A DNA stretch of 30,309 nt from Mesostigma viride. Lineage: Eukaryota; Streptophyta; Mesostigmatophyceae; Mesostigmatales; Mesostigmataceae. The translations under genes were made by a program, and so were the position numbers. Each line of letters begins with the position of its first letter. Position 1 is the stretch's first letter. The DNA lies in contig RPFO01002244.1 of the NCBI GenBank assembly GCA_009746045.1, forward strand, positions 1 through 30,309, written 5' to 3'. The notes beneath the pieces were generated by a model. The model was given only the letters and a program-made list of their open reading frames with translations, was not told the origin of the DNA and searched no databases. Shown here piece by piece: positions 1 through 8,121 of the stretch.

Positions 1-162
1 GGATGTAGACGTTCCCGAGCTCGATCCTGTACCACTTGCTGCACCGGTGCTCGCGGATGTGGACGTTCCCGTGCTCGATCCTGTACCACTTGTCCCACTA
101 GTACTCGTGGATGTAGACGTTCCTGAGCTCGATCCTGTACCACTCGTCGCACTAGTCGATCC
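1..162 (-). repeat. Three 54-bp tandem repeats coding an 18-residue Ser/Thr/Gly unit
   Basis: Units start at 1, 55 and 109, each beginning GGATGT(A/G)GACGTTCC on the plus strand. The period of 54 is a multiple of three, so the array stays in frame with the minus-strand PAN protein and codes a Ser/Thr/Gly/Ala-rich linker. It may continue left of the window. Confidence 0.85.
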
Positions 163-690
163 AGCGGATGTCGTGATCGGGTCAACTGTAGGCCCTTTTC
201 CAAAGTCAGGGTTTGAAAAAGTAAAGAAAAGCCCCGAACTCGGCATCGCTTTACTTGCGATATCTGACTTGAACCAGCAATTGCCCGTTTGCGAACCGAC
301 AGGAAGAGGCCGAAACGTGAATCCAGCGCATTTGGCATTGTCCTTAGAGCAAGCATCAGCGCATGCCTCCAGAGTCACCCCAGTCATCGAGTCGGAACTC
401 GACCCCGCCGGGGTAATGTTGAACCCGGAACTCGTCCAAGTGACGTTGTTTGACACGCCCCACACTTGAGAAGGGTTTTTTGACCGAATATTGCCGTTGT
501 AACGGATGGAAGCTCCATCTTGACGTATCCAATTCCTTGCGTCGTCTGCCGAAGTAAACGTTTTGGTATTCACGGACATCTCGATCATCTTTTCCACATC
601 ACCCGAGTTTGAGGGCAGGGACATGAACCTTGTCGCCTGATCTCTACGAAACACGGGATCGGCGACATTGTTGGCTTCCGACTCGGTCAC
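1..690 (-). CDS. Second PAN-domain module, frame-shifted continuation of the gene at 687-3005 (partial, runs off window)
   Basis: Reading the minus strand with codons ending at position 1, the frame is open from about 720 to the window edge. It holds a second copy of the module seen in the upstream frame: an FRRD motif, a K-T-F segment followed by a tryptophan, then a PAN/Apple-like stretch with spaced cysteines (C-x3-C-x6-C-AGF-...-CWFKSD). It ends in a Ser/Thr/Gly-rich tail of 18-residue repeats. The match to the first module is gapless across the 687-690 stop, so this is very likely the same polypeptide with one base missing near 688-692. There is no start codon of its own in a sensible place. 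PAN domains bind proteins or carbohydrates; a virion-surface role is inference. The C-terminus lies outside the window. Confidence 0.7.
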   Translation of the reverse strand, partial: MTESEANNVADPVFRRDQATRFMSLPSNSGDVEKMIEMSVNTKTFTSADDARNWIRQDGASIRYNGNIRSKNPSQVWGVSNNVTWTSSGFNITPAGSSSDSMTGVTLEACADACSKDNAKCAGFTFRPLPVGSQTGNCWFKSDIASKAMPSSGLFFTFSNPDFGKGPTVDPITTSAGSTSATSGTGSSSGTSTSTSTSGTSGTGSSTGTSTSASTGAASGTGSSSGTSTS

Positions 691-3005
691 GCTTCCGCGT
701 ATTTCATTGCAGCATTCAGGATATACGTCGCGTCCAGAGGTCTGCGATCGATCCAATACGACTTGTTTACTTCCGAAAGAACAGCGGATTTTGTGAATGC
801 CGACGCAAAATACTTACTTTCTATATTGCCGATCGAACCGCGTTTATCATAAACAGCCTTTGACCAAACGAGCATCGGAGACAACTTTTTCACCTCTTCG
901 ACGAGTTTGGAAGCGTTCGAAGGGTTACTCTCTGCGTAACTGTGATGGGTCTTGATGGCAGACTCAACATCCTGCGCGTTCCAAAACCCGGCAATCTTCG
1001 AAACTGTGTTTTCAAAAGTCGCAGGGGCGACGGAGGATGTAGAAGCAGTCCCTGTCACTGGGTTGGAGTTCGAATTGGAAGTCTCAGAAGTTGGAGGAGG
1101 GGGCAAGTTCGGAACGGGGTAAAGCAGCGATACGGCTTTTGTTCTGACCAGAGCACGCTCAGAATAAGGAGCAGAAGACATTATAAAGCTCGCGTACATG
1201 GACAGCAGTACCGGGTCGGAGACTTGTCCCGCTGTGTAAACGGGCAACGTGGCTCGAAGAGGTCTTAGAAACGGCACTCCATCCGCGAATGCTTCTCCTG
1301 TCGCCTGGTTCCATTTTTCTACGAGAGAGAGTTCTTGATCGAGAGCTGCTAGAACTTGTTGTTTCTTAACAGCGTCGATCCAGGCCGACCAGTCTAAAAA
1401 CGCCGACAGGGCCTCGCGAGACACGTATCCCCGCAACAACCCGTTTACATCTAGATCCATCATCGAGAGTCCTCTTCCGAGCGTTGTTAGGAGTTTCTGG
1501 ACATAGAGTCTCCTTCGAACCGTTCTGATGGATATTTTTTGCATATCCTCTTCTCTCCACGCACCCTTTTGTACCCTTTCTAATTCAGCGCTTATCGCGT
1601 TGTGAACTTGGTCCGTCGCCCATAACGCAGCGATCTCTGGGTAAGTAGGACGTATATCGACCGCGGCTGCTGTCGTGTTAGAGGACGTAACTGCCGGATT
1701 TGTAGAAGCGGTTTGATTTGTTGAAGTGGTAGAGCCAGTCGTAGAGTTTGAGGAAGAACCAGTGGAAACGATAGGAGGGGTATAGTATTTTGAAATCTGA
1801 GATGAATTCAGCGTTGTTTCATACAGTTTTCCGTGATCTTTACTCCTCCACTTAACCGTGAACCCTGTAACGGCGGCACCATCCCCAATCCAAGTTGTGA
1901 CAAAGGCATTGTTAGGGGGGATTATATTATTAGTAAGTTCGCGCGGGTAAATAGCGTTCTTTATGTACCCATCTATAGTATCAGCAGACCACTCTTTAGT
2001 GTTGTCTTCACCAGTCACGTTGAACTTGGCATTGTTGTCCTTTGCAGCATTGGAAAAAATTTGACGCACAATGTTCATCTTCTCCGGGTTCGAAAGTGTC
2101 GGGGCTGTCGGGGCTGTTTGGCCAGCCGTCGCCAATCCACTGAGAGTTTGACCGATTTGGGTACTTGCAGCGGCGGTATTGCGAAAATTCGGGTTCGTCA
2201 ACGTGAAGAAAACGTTCGAGCTCGGTATCGGATTCGTCTTCACGTCCGACTTGAACCAGCAAGCGCCGATGTTTGCGACATCTTGGTTAGGCTTCCAGGT
2301 GAACCCTGCGCACTTTGCATTGTCCCTTCCGCAAATCTCAGCACACTCTTGGATCGTCTTTCCTGTCGCTGTAGTCGAGCTTGTCCCGCTAGGAGCTATA
2401 TCGAAACCGAGCCCAGACCAGGTGACTTTGTTCTCTATTCCCCATTTCGAACCGCCCACTGTCGGGGCGGCAGGCGTCGGTTTTCCATGCCACCCGAGCC
2501 ACTTGTTGATGTCGTTGTTGTCAACAAACGTCTTTGTGGATATCCCGAGCTGTCGAATTACAATACTGTTTTGCCCCCCGTTTTGGGCCAAGTAAAGCGT
2601 GCACCGATCACGACGAAACGTGGCGTCTACGACGGCATTCACTTCTTCAACACTCATGGTACGTGCGTAATTTAGGACCACCTGACAGAGCATCATCCCC
2701 TCGTACGTGTTCTGCTGACTGTACCATATCGACTTGAGTTTGTCAGACACGATATCTTTAGAAAACTGGGTCGTGATATACTTCGAGTCTAAGTTCTTTA
2801 TCCCCGCCTCCCACTGCAGATGGACGAATGTGGCGAATTTGCCGATTGAAACGACTTGATGGACCGCGTTTGCGAGTTCGACCGCGTTAAAGGGACTTGG
2901 AGGAGCGGTTACATACTGGTGAAATTTCATCAGACCCCCGCCCACCGCCCCGGTCCTCCACATCGACGCTATTTCTTCTCGAGCAGCCGTTAGGTTTCTC
3001 GCCAT
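687..3005 (-). CDS. Modular PAN/Apple-domain protein, main open frame (772 aa)
   Basis: Start ATG at 3005-3003, 46 bp from the divergent helicase start. Residues about 10-175 form an alpha-rich module (starts IASMW, ends near the FRRD motif). Residues about 190-270 are PAN/Apple-like, with cysteines at about 221, 225, 232 and 249 and the KCAGF and CWFKSD motifs. Ser/Thr/Asn-rich linkers separate further modules, one of about 175 residues starting EIAALW and one near residue 672 starting KIAGFW. The last module is a second copy of the N-terminal one, cut by a TGA at 689-687 exactly where the copies still align; the alignment continues in another frame (1-690). No signal peptide is evident at the N-terminus. 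PAN domains mediate protein or glycan binding, so a virion-associated or attachment role is plausible but unproven. Confidence 0.8.
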   Translation of the reverse strand: MARNLTAAREEIASMWRTGAVGGGLMKFHQYVTAPPSPFNAVELANAVHQVVSIGKFATFVHLQWEAGIKNLDSKYITTQFSKDIVSDKLKSIWYSQQNTYEGMMLCQVVLNYARTMSVEEVNAVVDATFRRDRCTLYLAQNGGQNSIVIRQLGISTKTFVDNNDINKWLGWHGKPTPAAPTVGGSKWGIENKVTWSGLGFDIAPSGTSSTTATGKTIQECAEICGRDNAKCAGFTWKPNQDVANIGACWFKSDVKTNPIPSSNVFFTLTNPNFRNTAAASTQIGQTLSGLATAGQTAPTAPTLSNPEKMNIVRQIFSNAAKDNNAKFNVTGEDNTKEWSADTIDGYIKNAIYPRELTNNIIPPNNAFVTTWIGDGAAVTGFTVKWRSKDHGKLYETTLNSSQISKYYTPPIVSTGSSSNSTTGSTTSTNQTASTNPAVTSSNTTAAAVDIRPTYPEIAALWATDQVHNAISAELERVQKGAWREEDMQKISIRTVRRRLYVQKLLTTLGRGLSMMDLDVNGLLRGYVSREALSAFLDWSAWIDAVKKQQVLAALDQELSLVEKWNQATGEAFADGVPFLRPLRATLPVYTAGQVSDPVLLSMYASFIMSSAPYSERALVRTKAVSLLYPVPNLPPPPTSETSNSNSNPVTGTASTSSVAPATFENTVSKIAGFWNAQDVESAIKTHHSYAESNPSNASKLVEEVKKLSPMLVWSKAVYDKRGSIGNIESKYFASAFTKSAVLSEVNKSYWIDRRPLDATYILNAAMKYAEA

Positions 3006-3051
3006 GTCTTTATTACTAACAGCCGGAAATTAATAGAAGTAGAAATAAAGA
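3006..3051. promoter_or_regulatory. Short divergent promoter between PAN gene and helicase
   Basis: Only 46 AT-rich bases separate the two ATGs. Each start is immediately preceded, on its own strand, by an ATAAAG element (AATAAAGAC-ATG on minus, AAATAAAGA-ATG on plus). The same ATAAAG core lies just before the minus-strand ATG at 11249, so it may be a viral late-type promoter element. This is inferred from position only. Confidence 0.45.
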
Positions 3052-4305
3052 ATGGGAAAACATCCTTTACCATCCAAATGGCCCGATGCGGAAACTTCCC
3101 AGATAGCGGACACACAGGCGTTCATAAAAAACTACTTCGAAGGTCGCATATACGGGAACCCACCCCCTGAGCACAGATCCGTTGGAAAAAACTCGTGCTC
3201 CTCGAACCCTTCCGACAAGAAACTTGCTCCTCAGCAAGCCGTCGTGAATATGTACCTCCGAGGAATCGCAGAACGCGGAAGCAAACACAGAGGTTTTCTG
3301 GCCTGGCATTCTACAGGCTCAGGTAAGACCTGCACCGTGCTGGGAGCCATTGACGCTTTCTGGGACACAAATCGCAGCATATTTCTCGTCACGAGTCGAG
3401 AGAATGCCGTGAACAACACCATTGCGGGTTACAGCGGCTGCGCGTCCATGTTTCCGCGTTTCAAGAACGCTTCTGACGAAGAAGTGGTTCGAATGATAGC
3501 AAACCGGGTCGAAGAAAGACGAATTATGAGTTTTACTCAACTTGCGCATCTTCTAGACTTGTATCGGGGCGTTGGACGCGCAAAACGGGATCTTCTGCAG
3601 AACGGAGTCCTTATTATGGACGAAGTTCAAAATTTATTCAACCCTCCGCCGGGTCAAGCCAAAGAGTACACAGCTCTACTCGATTTCCTCGAGAAGCCGT
3701 CCAAAGACAACCGCGGTCTTTACATGGTGATCCTAAGCGCTACTCCGGGAAGGAACGAAAACGAGATTCAGCGCCTTCTTACGATGATAAGAGGTGCACC
3801 GATCACGCCCGACTCTCCGTTAGACGCGTTTCGAGGCCTTTGTTCTTTTGTCGATTACGCCGGCGATTCGTCTGTTTACCCCGTTCGACAACCTGATCAG
3901 TTCCACCTGGTGGAAATGAGCACGGGTCAACAGAAAGTGTTCCGAACCAAAAGTAAGGAACCAGACGAGTCGCGAGGACGCGACCGTTTTTTGTATGAAG
4001 CTCGCAGGGTTTCAAACTCGCTCTCGTTGTTTAAAATGTCTGCCTCTGAGGCTGCAAAGAAGCTTGACAAATATTCTCCGAAGATCGCTTGCATCGTGAA
4101 AGAGATCACGGACCATCCCAATGAAAAGCAGTATCTATACTCGGCGTTCAATGCCCATGGAATAAAGTACGTCGCTATGATTTTGGAATCGAAAGGATAC
4201 ACTCATCTCTCCGTTCGAGAGGATTTCCAACAACCGAAGCGCCCAGGTTCGTCATTCTTGGCTCGGACGCCATGCCCGTTTCTGACACGACGTTGCGGAG
4301 AGTGA
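3052..4305 (+). CDS. Viral superfamily 2 helicase/NTPase, N-terminal part (transcription-type, NPH-I/D6-like)
   Basis: Walker A is HSTGSGKT at residues about 86-93, Walker B is MDEVQNL at about 189-195, and motif III is SATP at 229-232. This order and spacing match the SF2 helicases that poxviruses, asfarviruses and mimiviruses use in early transcription and termination; which subfamily cannot be settled by eye. The stop at 4303-4305 is not the true end. From about 4224 the coding sense passes into another frame (start codon-like Met at 4272) and returns to this frame at about 4375, so the helicase continues to 5034. The last 25 residues of this frame (from about 4224) are probably out-of-frame noise. 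Divergent from the PAN gene with a 46-bp gap. Confidence 0.85.
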   Translation: MGKHPLPSKWPDAETSQIADTQAFIKNYFEGRIYGNPPPEHRSVGKNSCSSNPSDKKLAPQQAVVNMYLRGIAERGSKHRGFLAWHSTGSGKTCTVLGAIDAFWDTNRSIFLVTSRENAVNNTIAGYSGCASMFPRFKNASDEEVVRMIANRVEERRIMSFTQLAHLLDLYRGVGRAKRDLLQNGVLIMDEVQNLFNPPPGQAKEYTALLDFLEKPSKDNRGLYMVILSATPGRNENEIQRLLTMIRGAPITPDSPLDAFRGLCSFVDYAGDSSVYPVRQPDQFHLVEMSTGQQKVFRTKSKEPDESRGRDRFLYEARRVSNSLSLFKMSASEAAKKLDKYSPKIACIVKEITDHPNEKQYLYSAFNAHGIKYVAMILESKGYTHLSVREDFQQPKRPGSSFLARTPCPFLTRRCGE

Positions 4306-4308
4306 TGG

Positions 4309-5034
4309 ATGTTTTTAACCACAAGAAAAACGCGAAAGGGCGGTTTTTACATATTATTGGCGCGAAAACGTTTCAACGAAGGTTTAGACCTGAAAAGCGT
4401 TCGTCACATCCATCTGATGGAGCCGCTTCTCGATATCAGCGCCGAACGTCAGGCGATCGCGCGCGCTGTCCGACACTGTAGTCACTTGCAGCTCGACCAG
4501 AAACATTGGACGGTAACGGTGCACCGGTACATGACGATCGGAGGCGTAGACGAACTCGTGACGGAACGCGCTATTCAAGAAAACGAGACCGAAGGTGTGA
4601 CAAAATTCATGCGAAAACTGAGAGAGGCGGCTATTGACTGCAGACTCATGAGCAAGGTTCACAATCGAGACAGCTGGATGGCAGCCGGCGCACGCGAAGC
4701 CATTAATTGCCCATTGACGAGAGGCGAAGAGATAAGGAAATACGTAAAAGAAAAGGGACTTTCCCTTCTTCGAAAATCTCTAGAACTCGCTAAACGGTTT
4801 GCAACCAGCGCGGGTCAAAATTTCAAACAAAACGTGCGAGCTGACTTCGACCAGATAGTGGCGATCGCAAAAACATTCAACGTCGACAGAAAAACGAATA
4901 AACGAGAAAACGAAAAAGAGTTCAGGGACGGAATCAGCGAGGTCAGAGAATCCATAAAAAAAATCGACAAAATTCATGGGTACGGCGACATGCCGATTCG
5001 CCAAATTGTTTTAGAAGGGTTTTGGTTGGGGTGA
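4309..5034 (+). CDS. Helicase C-terminal part (motif VI and tail), same frame as N-terminal part
   Basis: This frame equals that of 3052-4305, and meaningful coding resumes near 4375 with NEGLDLKSVRHIHLMEP followed by a motif VI-like stretch, QAIARAVRHCSH, which forms the arginine finger of SF2 helicases. Between about 4224 and 4374 the conserved text (VILGSDAMPVSD...HIIGAKTF) is in a third frame. One missing base near 4222-4229 and one extra base near 4371-4374 would explain this, and they compensate. The C-terminal 150 residues are charged and helical. The ATG at 4309 is therefore not a real start. The gene is annotated as one helicase of about 660 residues with two breaks; whether the breaks are real or sequencing errors cannot be seen here. 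Confidence 0.75.
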   Translation: MFLTTRKTRKGGFYILLARKRFNEGLDLKSVRHIHLMEPLLDISAERQAIARAVRHCSHLQLDQKHWTVTVHRYMTIGGVDELVTERAIQENETEGVTKFMRKLREAAIDCRLMSKVHNRDSWMAAGAREAINCPLTRGEEIRKYVKEKGLSLLRKSLELAKRFATSAGQNFKQNVRADFDQIVAIAKTFNVDRKTNKRENEKEFRDGISEVRESIKKIDKIHGYGDMPIRQIVLEGFWLG

Positions 5035-5338
5035 AAAATTATTCGTTTTTTTAAATTTTGATTTGTTTTCTTCCTTTGATCGATTATCGTTGTTTCGGGC
5101 GGTGTCAAGCCGTACAAGCGTAACCGTCTCGGAAGGAAAAATGAAATCTAAAGATCGGCGCAGAGGATACGAGTTCCTCACTGCACGTGTTCGTCTAACG
5201 GTACTGACCAACAGACTCCCATTTGACGCATTGTTACAATGAATCGTCGTTTTTTTTATCCTGAATTCGGTTACCAGGATCGAAAACGTATAAAAACAGG
5301 ACAGACCTCGTCGGTCGTCACCGCTGCGTTTTGCAGCC
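5035..5338 (+). promoter_or_regulatory. Intergenic region with TATA-type promoter for the gene at 5339
   Basis: No convincing gene. A TATAAAAA box at 5289-5296 lies 50 bp before the ATG at 5339, with a pyrimidine-rich stretch between. The first part (5035-5090) is AT-rich and probably holds the helicase 3' end signals. A minus-strand open frame of 120 codons across 5011-5373 has no supporting features. Confidence 0.55.
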
Positions 5339-5905
5339 ATGGAGACCTCCAACAAGCCCGTTTTTGCAAACACGGTGTACTTGCGCCCTCGCAGGCTTCA
5401 AGAGTATCCTACTCTTAGCTGCCTGGACTCGACAAAAACTCTGCACGACGCGATTTTCGCGAACGAGTGCAAGAAACAGGCGCTACAAGACGTCAAGTTT
5501 CACTGGAACGAGGTTTCCAAAGCTCTGTCTGGACTTCCCGCTCGCCAATTAAAGAGCAAGTTTGGCGTCGACAGCGTCCCTCTTGCGTGCGACTCTGTCC
5601 AGTCCGCTTTGTTGTTCGGGATCAACACGATCATCGCCGAAAGAACGAGAGCAAACGAAAACCGCTACGATCGCGAAAACGCGCAAAAAACGATGCGCCT
5701 TTTCGAGCAAATGTTGATCGCGAACGATTGTCTTTTGACGCACGTTTCAAAGGAGACGGTGGAGTACAACAAATCGGTGAGAAGAGCGGATCTCGTAACG
5801 AGGCGAGAGGCGAACCCCGCGCATTCGACGTACAGAAGCCGGGGGAAGAATGCAGTGCCTCGAGCCTGCTCTATTTTTTTCTGCGGACACTTGATAAAGG
5901 CGTGA
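5339..5905 (+). CDS. Unknown protein, probably C-terminally membrane-anchored but frame-broken (188 aa as read)
   Basis: ATG at 5339 in a purine-flanked context 50 bp after a TATA box. Residues 1-145 are charged and helical with no family I recognise. The last 20-45 residues look out of frame. From somewhere between about 5780 and 5880 the more natural reading is one frame back, where it leads into a strong transmembrane segment (5926-5990) and a short basic tail ending at 6039. A G5 run (5841-5845) and a T7 run (5874-5880) are the likely shift sites. The heptamer T-TTT-TTC at the latter is in the right frame for a -1 slip. I infer a tail-anchored viral membrane protein of about 230 residues. 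Confidence 0.65.
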   Translation: METSNKPVFANTVYLRPRRLQEYPTLSCLDSTKTLHDAIFANECKKQALQDVKFHWNEVSKALSGLPARQLKSKFGVDSVPLACDSVQSALLFGINTIIAERTRANENRYDRENAQKTMRLFEQMLIANDCLLTHVSKETVEYNKSVRRADLVTRREANPAHSTYRSRGKNAVPRACSIFFCGHLIKA

Positions 5906-6039
5906 CGAACAGGAAACTCGCTTTGACACTTTGGGCTGTCATTATTACCGTTCTTACGACCATAGGCGGTATCTTGCTGTGGAGAGGTGGCGCCAGAATC
6001 AAACAAGATAACAGACAAGAGCGCTACGTGGGGCATTGA
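5874..6039 (+). CDS. Transmembrane C-terminal tail of the 5339 gene in the -1 frame
   Basis: From the T7 run at 5874-5880 this frame codes LRTLDKG..., a hydrophobic segment of about 22 residues (LALTLWAVIITVL...GGILLW), then a basic WRGGARIKQ tail, stopping at 6039. The LWRG-basic ending closely resembles that of the separate 48-residue protein at 6150-6296 (LWRGRVQKK), so the two are probably related membrane anchors. It has no ATG of its own near the boundary and is best read as the end of the 5339 gene. Confidence 0.6.
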
Positions 6040-6149
6040 TCGGTATTGGAATTATAATAACGTCTTTTGCCCCCGGTCGTTCTTTATTTGATGAAATGGT
6101 TGCCGGAAGACTGAACGTTTTTTTTTTTTGAAAGTTTACAACAAGTGCG

Positions 6150-6296
6150 ATGGACTGGAAACTGTATCTAATTACTGGTTTTGTGATATTCCTTATATTG
6201 GCGGGAGCCAGTATTATGCTGTGGAGAGGACGTGTTCAAAAAAAAGAAAACGAGAGAGTATCGAATCCTAATAAACAAAGACAAAGGGACTTTTAG
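6150..6296 (+). CDS. Small single-pass membrane protein (48 aa as read)
   Basis: ATG at 6150, too short to be found by length filters. Starts MDWKLYL, then a hydrophobic span (residues about 5-23), LWRGR and a polar, basic tail. Resembles the C-terminal anchor of the 5339 gene next door. The reading frame stops at 6294-6296, but one base back the text continues as a second hydrophobic span (6287-6373), so the true product may have two membrane segments. Function unknown; small membrane proteins of this sort are common in the inner membrane or envelope of large DNA viruses. Confidence 0.6.
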   Translation: MDWKLYLITGFVIFLILAGASIMLWRGRVQKKENERVSNPNKQRQRDF

Positions 6297-6373
6297 GGGG
6301 TGGTTTGGCCCTTCTGTTACTAGTAGTCATCGTTTTAGCAGCTCTTTGGAAATTGTACAATGGATTCGCTTGA
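6275..6373 (+). pseudogene. Out-of-frame second transmembrane segment following the 6150 gene
   Basis: Codes GLLGGGLALLLLVVIVLAAL followed by WKLYNGF and a stop at 6371-6373, with no start codon in its own frame. This composition is very unlikely in non-coding DNA. The shift needed from the 6150 frame is one missing base around 6283-6289 (AAAGGGA). It is probably the C-terminal half of the same small protein. Confidence 0.5.
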
Positions 6374-6409
6374 ATGCATTTTTTTAAACTGTAATATAAA
6401 CCATCAACC

Positions 6410-6610
6410 ATGAACATCTTGTCATTGTGCATTGGTGCGGCTGCAATGCTGTTGTGTCGCAAACAGAGCAAACTGGATAAAGAAGTTCGCTCCTTTTGGC
6501 GCGCCGAACATGTAATTGACTGGTACACTCATAAGACACAAGGCGAGGAGAAAACTGGATACATCGTGAGCTATCGCCTACAGTCCGAGACGAATTTGCC
6601 GCATTCCTAA
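6410..6610 (+). CDS. Small hypothetical protein with N-terminal hydrophobic segment (66 aa)
   Basis: ATG at 6410 is preceded by TATAAA-like sequence at about 6395. Residues 1-16 (MNILSLCIGAAAMLLC) are hydrophobic and could be a signal-anchor or signal peptide, followed by a charged 50-residue domain. It sits in a row of small membrane-protein genes on the same strand (5339-6610) and 28 bp before the next plus-strand gene. No family recognised. Confidence 0.55.
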   Translation: MNILSLCIGAAAMLLCRKQSKLDKEVRSFWRAEHVIDWYTHKTQGEEKTGYIVSYRLQSETNLPHS

Positions 6611-6638
6611 AGTTTTTATCATCGCATAGTAAACAAGT

Positions 6639-7130
6639 ATGGACTGTGTCATAGACGGCGTAGCAAGACCACACGCTAGTAGAGACAGGAGAACACAGGT
6701 GCTCGTAACAGGATCGAACCTTCCTAACGACACGTGTTTTAAAATGCCTTTTCCGATAAGAGACGTCAAGTCCCTTCGCGTGATTTGGGCTTCCATACCT
6801 TCCACGAGTCCTGTCTCAACCGCAGTGTACGTGAGGCTCGGAGGATTCGAAGTCAACAAAGTGCACGCCGCCATCCCCGTCCCGCCTTCGTCCTTAGACC
6901 CTTCGCACGTGTACGCGGGCCGAGGCCACTTTTTCGTCGTCCCGAACGGATCCGAAACCTACACCCCTAAAAACGAACGAGACGACACGGTTCTGTTCTC
7001 TCCGCCTCTCTCCAGCGCTAAGGAGATCGAAGTCGAGCTATACGCGATTCCAGCGTCCTCTCGCGAGCTTCTCAATCTATCTGGGGAGAAATTTTCGATT
7101 CTTTTCGAACTTGTGTATGGACATAGATAG
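6639..7130 (+). CDS. Probable beta-rich virion structural protein (163 aa)
   Basis: The layout is a short N-terminus, then a pattern of alternating hydrophobic residues: PFPIRDVKSLRVIWASIP, a variable middle, FVVPNGSE, then FSPPLSSAKEIEVELYAIP and a C-terminal SILFELVYG. This order (an interface-strand with SLRVI..A.IP, later a PPL....I.VEL strand and a final ...F.L.... ) resembles small structural proteins seen in giant-virus gene sets, in which the conserved text is a lattice-contact beta sandwich. That comparison is from memory of the pattern and is only moderately sure. No membrane segment. Stops 1 bp before the end of the convergent gene at 7132. Confidence 0.65.
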   Translation: MDCVIDGVARPHASRDRRTQVLVTGSNLPNDTCFKMPFPIRDVKSLRVIWASIPSTSPVSTAVYVRLGGFEVNKVHAAIPVPPSSLDPSHVYAGRGHFFVVPNGSETYTPKNERDDTVLFSPPLSSAKEIEVELYAIPASSRELLNLSGEKFSILFELVYGHR

Positions 7131-7131
7131 C

Positions 7132-7482
7132 TCACCAACGTAGTCCGTACAGATCCTCGTACTGGCCGCCAAAAAGGATTACCTTTTTTCCATCCCTCAA
7201 AACACGGCGATCCTCTTTCCTTAGAGAGTTGACTGAAGCGGTTTTACTTTCGATCCAGGTCCGCACATCGTTTCGATGATCTAGCATCTGACGAAGAGTC
7301 TCCCCGTCAATCTTTCGATAGGAGTGGGGTTCTGCGTCGGGGCGAACAGAGATAGCCGACTCGCGGTTCTCTTCGATAAACTCTTTCTCAAAAGGCACTT
7401 CTGAACGGTTCGCTCGGTTAGCCGCGCGTATGTTGCCCGCACCAGGCGCAAAAACCATCCCACGGATAAACGAGGGATCCAT
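7132..7482 (-). CDS. Hypothetical protein (116 aa)
   Basis: ATG at 7482-7480 with a TATATAAAA element 7-15 bp upstream. A charged, soluble, helical protein starting MDPSFIRGMVFAPGAGNI, with a conserved-looking C-terminus (KVILFGGQYEDLYGLRW). Tail-to-tail with 6639-7130 and head-to-tail with 7507-7917 on the same strand, with a 24-bp gap. No family recognised. Confidence 0.65.
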   Translation of the reverse strand: MDPSFIRGMVFAPGAGNIRAANRANRSEVPFEKEFIEENRESAISVRPDAEPHSYRKIDGETLRQMLDHRNDVRTWIESKTASVNSLRKEDRRVLRDGKKVILFGGQYEDLYGLRW

Positions 7483-7488
7483 AGTTCG

Positions 7489-7497
7489 TTTTATATA
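7489..7497 (-). promoter_or_regulatory. TATA element for the 7482 gene
   Basis: TATATAAAA on the minus strand, ending 7 bp before the ATG at 7482. It lies too close to the start for a classical core promoter, so it may instead be a viral late-type element placed at the start codon. Confidence 0.4.
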
Positions 7498-7506
7498 ACT
7501 ACAAGA

Positions 7507-7917
7507 TTACATTTTACGCACAGCGCTTTTTTCGATCATGCTTATGGCAGCGTCGATCCTCGCGCTCACAGCGCCCGCTCCTCCTCCCCGTCCTTCTGGA
7601 CGAGGAAGAATCGAGTCGGGATAAGGTTCGTTGGTAAGATAGGGACGGCGCATCGGAAACGAGCTCATGAGACGATGGTCGACCTCCAGCGACTTCTCAG
7701 GAAGAGCAATTGCGGGCAAAGGGGCTTCCCCCTTCATCGTGTCAGATGCAACGTTAAGCGGAACGCCGTAAGTGCACCTGTCAAGCGACAAAGGCTCCAG
7801 CGAGCCGGTCGCGGGAGGTTCTCCAAACTTTGTCGGAAGTACATCTGGCTTCGGTTGCGGTACGGCTGTCTGAGGAACGGACAATGGGACGCCCTCGGTG
7901 TTCGCGACGTCTCCCAT
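7507..7917 (-). CDS. Hypothetical proline-rich protein (136 aa)
   Basis: ATG at 7917-7915. Proline-rich and probably disordered N-terminal two thirds, a Gly-rich GRGGGAGA turn, then a short predicted helix (ISMIEKSAVRKM) at the C-terminus. Same strand as the 7132 gene. No family recognised; composition is like small virion-associated proteins, which is weak evidence. Confidence 0.6.
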   Translation of the reverse strand: MGDVANTEGVPLSVPQTAVPQPKPDVLPTKFGEPPATGSLEPLSLDRCTYGVPLNVASDTMKGEAPLPAIALPEKSLEVDHRLMSSFPMRRPYLTNEPYPDSILPRPEGRGGGAGAVSARIDAAISMIEKSAVRKM

Positions 7918-8121
7918 GTTCCTGTTTGGTATAATCTAACAGAAAATTTATGCCTCACTTGTAAAAGGCATGTAAACGGCGCGCGCTCGATGCCTCTTCC
8001 GGGTTGCCCGGGAACTGTGCCCCTTCACAAAACGGCCCGTGATCTTGCTTCGTTTCGGCGGCATGATGGTATAGTATACTTGTTCGTTACGATTTTTATT
8101 TCAACCGAAAGAAGTATACGG

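Noticed and set aside
7675-8121. Upstream extension of the 8122 membrane protein
   Set aside because: Overlaps the minus-strand gene at 7507-7917 and lacks membrane logic; the ATG at 8122 precedes a typical signal-anchor.
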